Part shown: in pieces, positions 9,818 through 22,274 of the stretch
How the letters are laid out: each line of letters opens with the position of its first letter
Position numbering within the stretch: position 1 is the stretch's first letter
Assembly: GCF_037975245.1 (NCBI RefSeq)
Contig: NC_092571.1
Coordinates: forward strand, 21,687,917 to 21,751,916
Origin: Apostichopus japonicus
Lineage: Eukaryota; Echinodermata; Holothuroidea; Aspidochirotida; Stichopodidae
Length of the DNA: 64,000 nucleotides
Direction of reading: 5' to 3'
Made by a program: the position numbers and the translations under genes
The notes under the pieces: generated by a model
Seen by the model: only the letters and a program-made list of their open reading frames with translations
What the model was told of the DNA's origin: nothing
The model's database searches: none

Positions 9818-10971
9818 CTAATATCTCAGTCCATACAGTGGCGCGATGGCTTGGCGCGTTGTACGAGCTGATGATCGAGACTCTCTTTTGCATCCGTGGT
9901 TCGAACCCCGGGTGATGACGTCTTTTGCCGATCTTTTACAGCAAGTGCCTACACTGGCAGCTGTAAGTATTAGTTAATCCACCTAATATCTCAGTCCATA
10001 CAGTGGCGCGATGGCTTGGCGCGTTGTACGAGCTGATGATCGAGACTCTCTTTTGCATCCGTGGTTCGAACCCCGGGTGATGACGTCTTTTGCCGATCTT
10101 TTACAGCAAGTGCCTACACGGGGAGCTGTAAGTATTAGTTAATCCAGCTAATATCTCAGTCCATACAGTGGCGCGATGGCTTGGCGCGTTGTACGAGCTG
10201 ATGATCGAGACTCTCTTTTGCATCCGTGGTTCGAACCCCGGGTGATGACGTCTTTTGCCGATCTTTTACAGCAAGTGCCTACACGGGGAGCTGTAAGTAT
10301 TAGTTAATCCAGCTAATATCTCAGTCCACACAGTGGCGCGATGGCTTGGCGCGTTGTACGAGCTGATGATCGAGACTCTCTTTTGCATCCGTGGTTCGAA
10401 CCCCGGGTGATGACGTCTTTTGCCGATCTTTTACAGCAAGTGCCTACACGTGGAGCTGTAAGTATTAGTTAATCCAGCTAATATCTCAGTCCATACAGTG
10501 GCGCGAGGGCTTGGCGCGTTGTACGAGCTGATGATCGAGACTCTCTTTTGCATCCGTGGTTCGAACCCCGGGTGATGACGTCTTTTGCCGATCTTTTACA
10601 GCAAGTGCCTACACGGGGAGCTGTAAGTATTAGTTAATCCACCTAATATCTCAGTCCATACAGTGGCGCGATGGCTTGGCGCGTTGTACGAGCTGATGAT
10701 CGAGACTCTCTTTTGCATCCGTGGTTCGAACCCCGGGTGATGACGTCTTTTGCCGATCTTTTACAGCAAGTGCCTACACGGGGAGCTGTAAGTATTAGTT
10801 AATCCACCTAATATCTCAGTCCATACAGTGGCGCGATGGCTTGGCGCACTGTACGAGCTGATGATCGAGACTCTCTTTTGCATCCGTGGTTCGAACCCCG
10901 GGTGATGACGTCTTTTGCCGATCTTTTACAGCAAGTGCCTACACGGGGAGCTGTAAGTATTAGTTAATCCA
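9818..10971. repeat. Segment of an 8-unit duplication, copy 2
   Basis: This is the second copy of the tract at 8,498-9,651. With an 8-unit offset and about 7 identical units it fits one unequal crossover or replication slippage event. The order of unit types, including the pair of C82 units with GT then AC, is the same as in copy 1. Confidence 0.85.
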
Positions 10972-13035
10972 GCTAATATCTCAGTCCATACAGTGGCGCG
11001 ATGGCTTGGCGCGTTGTACGAGCTGATGATCGAGACTCTCTTTTGCATCCGTGGTTCGAACCCCGGGTGATGACGTCTTTTGCCGATCTTTTACAGCAAG
11101 TGCCTACACGGGGAGCTGTAAGTATTAGTTAATCCAGCTAATATCTCAGTCCATACAGTGGCGCGATGGCTTGGCGCGTTGTACGAGCTGATGATCGAGA
11201 CTCTCTTTTGCATCCGTGGTTCGAACCCCGGGTGATGACGTCTTTTGCCGATCTTTTACAGCAAGTGCCTACACGGGGAGCTGTAAGTATTAGTTAATCC
11301 AGCTAATATCTCAGTCCATACAGTGGCGCGATGGCTTGGCGCACTGTACGAGCTGATGATCGAGACTCTCTTTTGCATCCGTGGTTCGAACCCCGGGTGA
11401 TGACGTCTTTTGCCGATCTTTTACAGCAAGTGACTACACGGGGAGCTGTAAGTATTAGTTAATCCACCTAATACCTCAGTCCATACAGTGGCGCGATGGC
11501 TTGGCGCACTGTACGAGCTGACGATCGAGACTCTCTTTTGCATCCGTGGTTCGAACCCCGGGTGATGACGTCTTTTGCCGATCTTTTACAGCAAGTGCCT
11601 ACACTGGCAGCTGTAAGTATTAGTTAATCCACCTAATATCTCAGTCCATACAGTGGCGCGATGGCTTGGCGCGTTGTACGAGCTGATGATCGAGACTCTC
11701 TTTTGCATCCGTGGTTCGAACCCCGGGTGATGACGTCTTTTGCCGATCTTTTACAGCAAGTGCCTACACTGGCAGCTGTAAGTATTAGTTAATCCACCTA
11801 AAATCTCAGTCCATACAGTGACGCGATGGCTTGGCGCACTGTACGAGCTGATGATCGAGACTCTCTTTTGCATCCGTGGTTCGAAGCCCGGGTGATGACG
11901 TCTTTTGCCGATCTTTTACAGCAAGTGCCTACACGGGGAGCTGTAAGTATTAGTTAATCCACCTAATATCTCAGTCCATACAGTGGCGCGATGGCTTGGC
12001 GCACTGTACGAGCTGATGATCGAGACTCTCTTTTGCATCCGTGGTTCGAACCCCGGGTGATGACGTCTTTTGCCGATCTTTTACAGCAAGTGCCTACACT
12101 GGGAGCTGTAAGTATTAGTTAATCCACCTAATATCTCAGTCCATACAGTGGCGCGATGGCTTTGCGCGTTGTACGAGCTGACGATCGAGACTCTCTTTTG
12201 CATCCGTGGTTCGAACCCCGGGTGATGACGTCTTTTGCCGATCTTTTACAGCAAGTGCCTACACTGGCAGCTGTAAGTATTAGTTAATCCACCTAATATC
12301 TCAGTCCATACAGTGGCGCGATGGCTTGGCGCGTTGTACGAGCTGACGATCGAGACTCTCTTTTGCATCCGTGGTTCGAACCCCGGGTGATGACGTCTTT
12401 TGCCGATCTTTTACAGCAAGTGCCTACACGGGGAGCTGTAAGTATTAGTTAATCCACCTAAGATCTCAGTCCATACAGTGGCGCGATGGCTTGGCGCACT
12501 GTACGAGCTGATGATCGAGACTCTCTTTTGCATCCGTGGTTCGAACCCCGGGTGATGACGTCTTTTGCCGATCTTTTACAGCAAGTGCCTACACTGGCAG
12601 CTGTAAGTATTAGTTAATCCACCTAATATCTCAGTCCATACAGTGGCGCGATGGCTTGGCGCGTTGTACGAGCTGATGATCGAGACTCTCTTTTGCATCC
12701 GTGGTTCGAACCCCGGGTGATGACGTCTTTTGCCGATCTTTTACAGCAAGTGCCTACACTGGCAGCTGTAAGTATTAGTTAATCCACCTAATATCTCAGT
12801 CCATACAGTGGCGCGATGGCTTGGCGCGTTGTACGAGCTGATGATCGAGACTCTCTTTTGCATCCGTGGTTCGAACCCCGGGTGATGACGTCTTTTGCCG
12901 ATCTTTTACAGCAAGTGCCTACACGGGGAGCTGTAAGTATCAGTTAATCCACCTAATATCTCAGTCCATACAGTGGCGCGATGGCTTGGCGCACTGTACG
13001 AGCTGATGATCGAGACTCTCTTTTGCATCCGTCGT
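10972..13035. repeat. Divergent stretch rich in private variants
   Basis: Units here carry an unusual number of single-unit changes: CTACAC preceded by TGA rather than TGC (near 11,433), AATACC (near 11,474), CTAAAATC with GTGACGC (near 11,801-11,821), TCGAAGCCC (near 11,886), the recombinant ACACTGGGAG (12,101), TTTGCGC (near 12,162), CTAAGATC (near 12,462), TATCAG (near 12,941) and GTCGTTCGAA (near 13,033). C137 appears at 11,522, 12,182 and 12,346. This suggests an older, less recently homogenised segment between two young blocks. Confidence 0.7.
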
Positions 13036-15015
13036 TCGAACCCCGGGTGATGACGTCTTTTGCCGATCTTTTACAGCAAGTGCCTACACTGGCAGCTGTA
13101 AGTATTAGTTAATCCACCTAATATCTCAGTCCATACAGTGGCGCGATGGCTTGGCGCGTTGTACGAGCTGACGATCGAGACTCTCTTTTGCATCCGTGGT
13201 TCGAACCCCGGGTGATGACGTCTTTTGCCGATCTTTTACAGCAAGTGCCTACACTGGCAGCTGTAAGTATTAGTTAATCCACCTAATATCTCAGTCCATA
13301 CAGTGGCGCGATGGCTTGGCGCGTTGTACGAGCTGACGATCGAGACTCTCTTTTGCATCCGTGGTTCGAACCCCGGGTGATGACGTCTTTTGCCGATCTT
13401 TTACAGCAAGTGCCTACACTGGCAGCTGTAAGTATTAGTTAATCCACCTAATATCTCAGTCCATACAGTGGCGCGATGGCTTGGCGCGTTGTACGAGCTG
13501 ACGATCGAGACTCTCTTTTGCATCCGTGGTTCGAACCCCGGGTGATGACGTCTTTTGCCGATCTTTTACAGCAAGTGCCTACACTGGCAGCTGTAAGTAT
13601 TAGTTAATCCACCTAATATCTCAGTCCATACAGTGGCGCGATGGCTTGGCGCGTTGTACGAGCTGACGATCGAGACTCTCTTTTGCATCCGTGGTTCGAA
13701 CCCCGGGTGATGACGTCTTTTGCCGATCTTTTACAGCAAGTGCCTACACTGGCAGCTGTAAGTATTAGTTAATCCAGCTAATATCTCAGTCCATACAGTG
13801 GCGCGATGGCTTGGCGCGTTGTACGAGCTGACGATCGAGACTCTCTTTTGCATCCGTGGTTCGAACCCCGGGTGATGACGTCTTTTGCCGATCTTTTACA
13901 GCAAGTGCCTACACTGGCAGCTGTAAGTATTAGTTAATCCAGCTAATATCTCAGTCCATACAGTGGCGCGATGGCTTGGCGCGTTGTACGAGCTGACGAT
14001 CGAGACTCTCTTTTGCATCCGTGGTTCGAACCCCGGGTGATGACGTCTTTTGCCGATCTTTTACAGCAAGTGCCTACACTGGCAGCTGTAAGTATTAGTT
14101 AATCCAGCTAATATCTCAGTCCATACAGTGGCGCGATGGCTTGGCGCGTTGTACGAGCTGACGATCGAGACTCTCTTTTGCATCCGTGGTTCGAACCCCG
14201 GGTGATGACGTCTTTTGCCGATCTTTTACAGCAAGTGCCTACACTGGCAGCTGTAAGTATTAGTTAATCCAGCTAATATCTCAGTCCATACAGTGGCGCG
14301 ATGGCTTGGCGCGTTGTACGAGCTGACGATCGAGACTCTCTTTTGCATCCGTGGTTCGAACCCCGGGTGATGACGTCTTTTGCCGATCTTTTACAGCAAG
14401 TGCCTACACTGGCAGCTGTAAGTATTAGTTAATCCAGCTAATATCTCAGTCCATACAGTGGCGCGATGGCTTGGCGCGTTGTACGAGCTGACGATCGAGA
14501 CTCTCTTTTGCATCCGTGGTTCGAACCCCGGGTGATGACGTCTTTTGCCGATCTTTTACAGCAAGTGCCTACACTGGCAGCTGTAAGTATTAGTTAATCC
14601 AGCTAATATCTCAGTCCATACAGTGGCGCGATGGCTTGGCGCGTTGTACGAGCTGACGATCGAGACTCTCTTTTGCATCCGTGGTTCGAACCCCGGGTGA
14701 TGACGTCTTTTGCCGATCTTTTACAGCAAGTGCCTACACTGGCAGCTGTAAGTATTAGTTAATCCAGCTAATATCTCAGTCCATACAGTGGCGCGATGGC
14801 TTGGCGCGTTGTACGAGCTGACGATCGAGACTCTCTTTTGCATCCGTGGTTCGAACCCCGGGTGATGACGTCTTTTGCCGATCTTTTACAGCAAGTGCCT
14901 ACACTGGCAGCTGTAAGTATTAGTTAATCCAGCTAATATCTCAGTCCATACAGTGGCGCGATGGCTTGGCGCGTTGTACGAGCTGACGATCGAGACTCTC
15001 TTTTGCATCCGTGGT
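13036..15015. repeat. Homogeneous block of 12 C137 units
   Basis: Twelve consecutive units share T55/C58, GT at u123-124, G126 and the otherwise rare C137 (GACGATCG). The first four carry C82 and the last eight carry G82; within each subset I see no difference. C137 is elsewhere limited to a few units just upstream (11.5-12.4 kb). The block therefore looks like a local expansion of one unit lineage, with the C82/G82 boundary near 13,777 marking a second round. Confidence 0.85.
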
Positions 15016-16500
15016 TCGAACCCCGGGTGATGACGTCTTTTGCCGATCTTTTACAGCAAGTGCCTACACGGGGAGCTGTAAGTATTAGTTAATCCACCTA
15101 ATATCTCAGTCCATACAGTGGCGCGATGGCTTGGCGCACTGTACGAGCTGATGATCGAGACTCTCTTTTGCATCCGTGGTTCGAACCCCGGGTGATGACG
15201 TCTTTTGCCGATCTTTTACAGCAAGTGCCTACACGGGGAGCTGTAAGTATTAGTTAATCCACCTAATATCTCAGTCCATACAGTGGCGCGATGGCTTGGC
15301 GCGTTGTACGAGCTGATGATCGAGACTCTCTTTTGCATCCGTGGTTCGAACCCCGGGTGATGACGTCTTTTGCCGATCTTTTACAGCAAGTGCCTACACG
15401 GGGAGCTGTAAGTATTAGTTAATCCACCTAATATCTCAGTCCATACAGTGGCGCGATGGCTTGGCGCGTTGTACGAGCTGATGATCGAGACTCTCTTTTG
15501 CATCCGTGGTTCGAACCCCGGGTGATGACGTCTTTTGCCGATCTTTTACAGCAAGTGCCTACACGGGGAGCTGTAAGTATTAGTTAATCCACCTAATGTC
15601 TCAGTCCATACAGTGGCGCGATGGCTTGGCGCACTGTACGAGCTGATGATCGAGACTCTCTTTTGCATCCGTGGTTCGAACCCCGGGTGATGACGTCTTT
15701 TGCCGATCTTTTACAGCAAGTGCCTACACGGGGAGCTGTAATTATTAGTTAATCCACCTAATGTCTCAGTCCATACAGTGGCGCGATGGCTTGGCGCGTT
15801 GTACGAGCTGATGATCGAGACTCTCTTTTGCATCCGTGGTTCGAACCCCGGGTGATGACGTCTTTTGCCGATCTTTTACAGCAAGTGCCTACACGGGGAG
15901 CTGTAAGTATTAGTTAATCCACCTAATATCTCAGTACATACAGTGGCGCGATGGCTTGGCGCGTTGTACGAGCTGATGATCGAGACTCTCTTTTGCATCC
16001 GTGGTTCGAACCCCGGGTGATGACGTCTTTTGCCGATCTTTTACAGCAAGTGCCTACACTGGCAGCTGTAAGTATTAGTTAATCCAGCTAATATCTCAGT
16101 CCATACAGTGGCGCGATGGCTTGGCGCGTTGTACGAGCTGATGATCGAGACTCTCTTTTGCATCCGTGGTTCGAACCCCGGGTGATGACGTCTTTTGCCG
16201 ATCTTTTACAGCAAGTGCCTACACTGGCAGCTGTAAGTATTAGTTAATCCAGCTAATATCTCAGTCCATACAGTGGCGCGATGGCTTGGCGCGTTGTACG
16301 AGCTGATGTTCGAGACTCTCTTTTGCATCCGTGGTTCGAACCCCGGGTGATGACGTCTTTTGCCGATCTTTTACAGCAAGTGCCTACACTGGCAGCTGTA
16401 AGTATTAGTTAATCCACCTAATATCTCAGTCCATACAGTGGCGCGATGGCTTGGCGCACTGTACGAGCTGATGATCGAGACTCTCTTTTGCATCCGTGGT
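15016..16500. repeat. Mixed units after the C137 block
   Basis: Here units return to T137. Most of the first part is G55/G58 with C82; later units are T55/C58. Two adjacent units (15,511 and 15,676) share TAATGTC in place of TAATATC, the second also with TGTAATTATT, a single-unit duplication footprint. Another private change is GATGTTCG near 16,309. No other feature is seen. Confidence 0.75.
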
Positions 16501-17490
16501 TCGAACCCCGGGTGATGACGTCTTTTGCCGATCTTTTACAGCAAGTGCCTACACGGGCAGCTGTAAGTATTAGTTAATCCACCTAATATCTCAGTCCATA
16601 CAGTGGCGCGATGGCATGGCGCACTGTACGAGCTGATGATCGAGACTCTCTTTTGCATCCGTGGTTCGAACCCCGGGTGATGACGTCTTTTGCCGATCTT
16701 TTACAGCAAGTGCCTACACGGGCAGCTGTAAGTATTAGTTAATCCACCTAATATCTCAGTCCATACAGTGGCGCGATGGCTTGGCGCGTTGTACGAGCTG
16801 ATGATCGAGACTCTCTTTTGCATCCGTGGTTCGAACCCCGGGTGATGACGTCTTTTGCCGATCTTTTACAGCAAGTGCCTACACGGGCAGCTGTAAGTAT
16901 TAGTTAATCCACCTAATATCTCAGTCCATACAGTGGCGCGATGGCTTGGCGCGTTGTACGAGCTGATGATCGAGACTCTCTTTTGCATCCGTGGTTCGAA
17001 CCCCGGGTGATGACGTCTTTTGCCGATCTTTTACAGCAAGTGCCTACACGGGCAGCTGTAAGTATTAGTTAATCCACCTAATATCTCAGTCCATACAGTG
17101 GCGCGATGGCTTGGCGCGTTGTACGAGCTGATGATCGAGACTCTCTTTTGCATCCGTGGTTCGAACCCCGGGTGATGACGTCTTTTGCCGATCTTTTACA
17201 GCAAGTGCCTACACGGGCAGCTGTAAGTATTAGTTAATCCACCTAATATCTCAGTCCATACAGTGGCGCGATGGCTTGGCGCACTGTACGAGCTGATGAT
17301 CGAGACTCTCTTTTGCATCCGTGGTTCGAACCCCGGGTGATGACGTCTTTTGCCGATCTTTTACAGCAAGTGCCTACACGGGCAGCTGTAAGTATTAGTT
17401 AATCCACCTAATATCTCAGTCCATACAGTGGCGCGATGGCTTGGCGCGTTGTACGAGTTGATGATCGAGACTCTCTTTTGCATCCGTGGT
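16501..17490. repeat. Run of six recombinant G55/C58 units
   Basis: Six consecutive units carry ACACGGGCAG, combining G55 of one major haplotype with C58 of the other. The two sites are only 3 bp apart. The same combination returns at 17,821-18,150, near 21,999-22,008, and at 59,399-60,223. In the u36-66 hairpin this type keeps the full inner TGCC/GGCA stem. It either arose by short-tract conversion or mutation and then spread to neighbours. Confidence 0.8.
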
Positions 17491-17820
17491 TCGAACCCCG
17501 GGTGATGACGTCTTTTGCCGATCTTTTACAGCAAGTGCCTACACGGGGAGCTGTAAGTATTAGTTAATCCACCTAATATCTCAGTCCATACAGTGGCGCG
17601 ATGGCTTGGCGCGTTGTACGAGCTGATGATCGAGACTCTCTTTTGCATCCGTGGTTCGAACCCCGGGTGATGACGTCTTTTGCCGATCTTTTACAGCAAG
17701 TGCCTACACGGGGAGCTGTAAGTATTAGTTAATCCACCTAATATCTCAGTCCATACAGTGGCGCGATGGCTTGGCGCGTTGTACGAGCTGATGATCGAGA
17801 CTCTCTTTTGCATCCGTGGT

Positions 17821-20790
17821 TCGAACCCCGGGTGATGACGTCTTTTGCCGATCTTTTACAGCAAGTGCCTACACGGGCAGCTGTAAGTATTAGTTAATCC
17901 ACCTAATATCTCAGTCCATACAGTGGCGCGATGGCTTGGCGCACTGTACGAGCTGATGATCGAGACTCTCTTTTGCATCCGTGGATCGAACCCCGGGTGA
18001 TGACGTCTTTTGCCGATCTTTTACAGCAAGTGCCTACACGGGCAGCTGTAAGTATTAGTTAATCCACCTAATATCTCAGTCCATACAGTGGCGCGATGGC
18101 TTGGCGCACTGTACGAGCTGATGATCGAGACTCTCTTTTGCATCCGTGGATCGAACCCCGGGTGATGACGTCTTTTGCCGATCTTTTACAGCAAGTGCCT
18201 ACACTGGCAGCTGTAAGTATTAGTTAATCCAGCTAATATCTCAGTCCATACAGTGGCGCGATGGCTTGGCGCACTGTACGAGCTGATGATCGAGACTCTC
18301 TTTTGCATCCGTGGTTCGAACCCCGGGTGATGACGTCTTTTGCCGATCTTTTACAGCAAGTGCCTACACTGGCAGCTGTAAGTATTAGTTAATCCAGCTA
18401 ATATCTCAGTCCATACAGTGGCGCGATGGCTTGGCGCACTCTACGAGCTGATGATCGAGACTCTCTTTTGCATCCGTGGTTCGAACCCCGGGTGATGACG
18501 TCTTTTGCCGATCTTTTACAGCAAGTGCCTACACTGGCAGCTGTAAGTATTAGTTAATCCAGCTAATATCTCAGTCCATACAGTGGCGCGATGGCTTGGC
18601 GCACTGTACGAGCTGATGATCGAGACTCTCTTTTGCATCCGTGGTTCGAACCCCGGGTGATGACGTCTTTTGCCGATCTTTTACAGCAAGTGCCTACACT
18701 GGCAGCTGTAAGTATTAGTTAATCCAGCTAATATCTCAGTCCATACAGTGGCGCGATGGCTTGGCGCACTGTACGAGCTGATGATCGAGACTCTCTTTTG
18801 CATCCGTGGTTCGAACCCCGGGTGATGACGTCTTTTGCCGATCTTTTACAGCAAGTGCCTACACTGGCAGCTGTAAGTATTAGTTAATCCAGCTAATATC
18901 TCAGTCCATACAGTGGCGCGATGGCTTGGCGCACTGTACGAGCTGATGATCGAGACTCTCTTTTGCATCCGTGGTTCGAACCCCGGGTGATGACGTCTTT
19001 TGCCGATCTTTTACAGCAAGTGCCTACACTGGCAGCTGTAAGTATTAGTTAATCCAGCTAATATCTCAGTCCATACAGTGGCGCGATGGCTTGGCGCGTT
19101 GTACGAGCTGATGATCGAGACTCTCTTTTGCATCCGTGGTTCGAACCCCGGGTGATGACGTCTTTTGCCGATCTTTTACAGCAAGTGCCTACACGGGGAG
19201 CTGTAAGTATTAGTTAATCCAGCTAATATCTCAGTCCATACAGTGGCGCGATGGCTTGGCGCACTGTACGAGCTGATGATCGAGACTCTCTTTTGCATCC
19301 GTGGTTCGAACCCCGGGTGATGACGTCTTTTGCCGATCTTTTACAGCAAGTGCCTACACGGGGAGCTGTAAGTATTAGTTAATCCAGCTAATATCTCAGT
19401 CCATACAGTGGCGCGATGGCTTGGCGCGTTGTACGAGCTGATGATCGAGACTCTCTTTTGCATCCGTGGTTCGAACCCCGGGTGATGACGTCTTTTGCCG
19501 ATCTTTTACAGCAAGTGCCTACACGGGGAGCTGTAAGTATTAGTTAATCCACCTAATATCTCAGTCCATACAGTGGCGCGATGGCTTGGCGCGTTGTACG
19601 AGCTGATGATCGAGACTCTCTTTTGCATCCGTGGTTCGAACCCCGGGTGATGACGTCTTTTGCCGATCTTTTACAGCAAGTGCCTACACGGGGAGCTGTA
19701 AGTATTAGTTAATCCACCTAATATCTCAGTCCATACAGTGGCGCGATGGCTTGGCGCACTGTACGAGCTGATGATCGAGACTCTCTTTTGCATCCGTGGA
19801 TCGAACCCCGGGTGATGACGTCTTTTGCCGATCTTTTACAGCAAGTGCCTACACTGGCAGCTGTAAGTATTAGTTAATCCACCTAATATCTCAGTCCATA
19901 CAGTGGCGCGATGGCTTGGCGCACTGTACGAGCTGATGATCGAGACTCTCTTTTGCATCCGTGGTTCGAACCCCGGGTGATGACGTCTTTTGCCGATCTT
20001 TTACAGCAAGTGCCTACACTGGCAGCTGTAAGTATTAGTTAATCCAGCTAATATCTCAGTCCATACAGTGGCGCGATGGCTTGGCGCACTCTACGAGCTG
20101 ATGATCGAGACTCTCTTTTGCATCCGTGGTTCGAACCCCGGGTGATGACGTCTTTTGCCGATCTTTTACAGCAAGTGCCTACACTGGCAGCTGTAAGTAT
20201 TAGTTAATCCAGCTAATATCTCAGTCCATACAGTGGCGCGATGGCTTGGCGCACTCTACGAGCTGATGATCGAGACTCTCTTTTGCATCCGTGGTTCGAA
20301 CCCCGGGTGATGACGTCTTTTGCCGATCTTTTACAGCAAGTGCCTACACTGGCAGCTGTAAGTATTAGTTAATCCAGCTAATATCTCAGTCCATACAGTG
20401 GCGCGATGGCTTGGCGCACTGTACGAGCTGATGATCGAGACTCTCTTTTGCATCCGTGGTTCGAACCCCGGGTGATGACGTCTTTTGCCGATCTTTTACA
20501 GCAAGTGCCTACACTGGCAGCTGTAAGTATTAGTTAATCCAGCTAATATCTCAGTCCATACAGTGGCGCGATGGCTTGGCGCACTGTACGAGCTGATGAT
20601 CGAGACTCTCTTTTGCATCCGTGGTTCGAACCCCGGGTGATGACGTCTTTTGCCGATCTTTTACAGCAAGTGCCTACACTGGCAGCTGTAAGTATTAGTT
20701 AATCCAGCTAATATCTCAGTCCATACAGTGGCGCGATGGCTTGGCGCGTTGTACGAGCTGATGATCGAGACTCTCTTTTGCATCCGTGGT
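17821..20790. repeat. 10-unit (1,650-bp) near-duplication
   Basis: Two halves share rare variants at a 1,650-bp offset: T165A (GTGGATCGAA) at 18,150 and 19,800, and C126 (CACTCTACG) near 18,441 and 20,091. C126 is otherwise absent from the left 38 kb apart from 20,256. The u55/u82/u123 series following these markers (T, G82, AC repeated, then T, G82, GT) agrees in both copies, with a few discordant units. The mismatches point to an older event than the one at 8.5-11 kb, or to later conversion. Confidence 0.7.
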
Positions 20791-22110
20791 TCGAACCCCG
20801 GGTGATGACGTCTTTTGCCGATCTTTTAAAGCAAGTGCCTACACGGGGAGCTGTAAGTATTAGTTAATCCAGCTAATATCTCAGTCCATACAGTGGCGCG
20901 ATGGCTTGGCGCGTTGTACGAGCTGATGATCGAGACTCTCTTTTGCATCCGTGGTTCGAACCCCGGGTGATGACGTCTTTTGCCGATCTTTTACAGCAAG
21001 TGCCTACACTGGCAGCTGTAAGTATTAGTTAATCCAGCTAATATCTCAGTCCATACAGTGGCGCGATGGCTTGGCGCGTTGTACGAGCTGATGATCGAGA
21101 CTCTCTTTTGCATCCGTGGTTCGAACCCCGGGTGATGACGTCTTTTGCCGATCTTTTACAGCAAGTGCCTACACGGGGAGCTGTAAGTATTAGTTAATCC
21201 AGCTAATATCTCAGTCCATACAGTGGCGCGATGGCTTGGCGCACTGTACGAGCTGATGATCGAGACTCTCTTTTGCATCCGTGGTTCGAACCCCGGGTGA
21301 TGACGTCTTTTGCCGATCTTTTACAGCAAGTGCCTACACGGGGAGCTGTAAGTATTAGTTAATCCAGCTAATATCTCAGTCCATACAGTGGCGCGATGGC
21401 TTGGCGCGTTGTACGAGCTGATGATCGAGACTCTCTTTTGCATCCGTGGTTCGAACCCCGGGTGATGACGTCTTTTGCCGATCTTTTACAGCAAGTGCCT
21501 ACACGGGGAGCTGTAAGTATTAGTTAATCCAGCTAATATCTCAGTCCATACAGTGGCGCGATGGCTTGGCGCACTGTACGAGCTGATGATCGAGACTCTC
21601 TTTTGCATCCGTGGTTCGAACCCCGGGTGATGACGTCTTTTGCCGATCTTTTACAGCAAGTGCCTACACGGGGAGCTGTAAGTATTAGTTAATCCAGCTA
21701 ATATCTCAGTCCATACAGTGGCGCGATGGCTTGGCGCGTTGTACGAGCTGATGATCGAGACTCTCTTTTGCATCCGTGGTTCGAACCCCGGGTGATGACG
21801 TCTTTTGCCGATCTTTTACAGCAAGTGCCTACACGGGGAGCTGTAAGTATTAGTTAATCCAGCTAATATCTAAGTCCATACAGTGGCGCGATGGCTTGGC
21901 GCGTTGTACGAGCTGATGATCGAGACTCTCTTTTGCATCCGTGGTTCGAACCCCGGGTGATGACGTCTTTTGCCGATCTTTTACAGCAAGTGCCTACACG
22001 GGCAGCTGTAAGTATTAGTTAATCCACCTAATATCTCAGTCCATACAGTGGCGCGATGGCTTGGCGCACTGTACGAGCTGATGATCGAGACTCTCTTTTG
22101 CATCCGTGGT
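20791..22110. repeat. Mixed units, mostly G55/G58 with G82
   Basis: Eight units, mainly of the G55/G58, G82 type alternating AC and GT at u123-124. Private changes are TTTTAAAGC near 20,829 and TCTAAGTCC near 21,872. Nothing other than satellite units is seen here. Confidence 0.75.
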
Positions 22111-22274
22111 TCGAACCCCGGGTGATGACGTCTTTTGCCGATCTTTTACAGCAAGTGCCTACACGGGGAGCTGTAAGTATTAGTTAATCCACCTATATCT
22201 CAGTCCATACAGTGGCGCGACGGCTTGGCGCGTTGTACGAGCTGATGATCAAGACTCTCTTTTGCATCCGTGGT
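22111..22274. repeat. 164-bp unit with 1-bp deletion
   Basis: This unit reads ACCTATATC where others read ACCTAATATC, losing one A near 22,196 and shifting the phase of everything downstream by -1. It also carries C112 and ATCAAGAC for ATCGAGAC. The deletion was not copied to neighbours, so it is probably recent or an assembly error. Confidence 0.85.
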
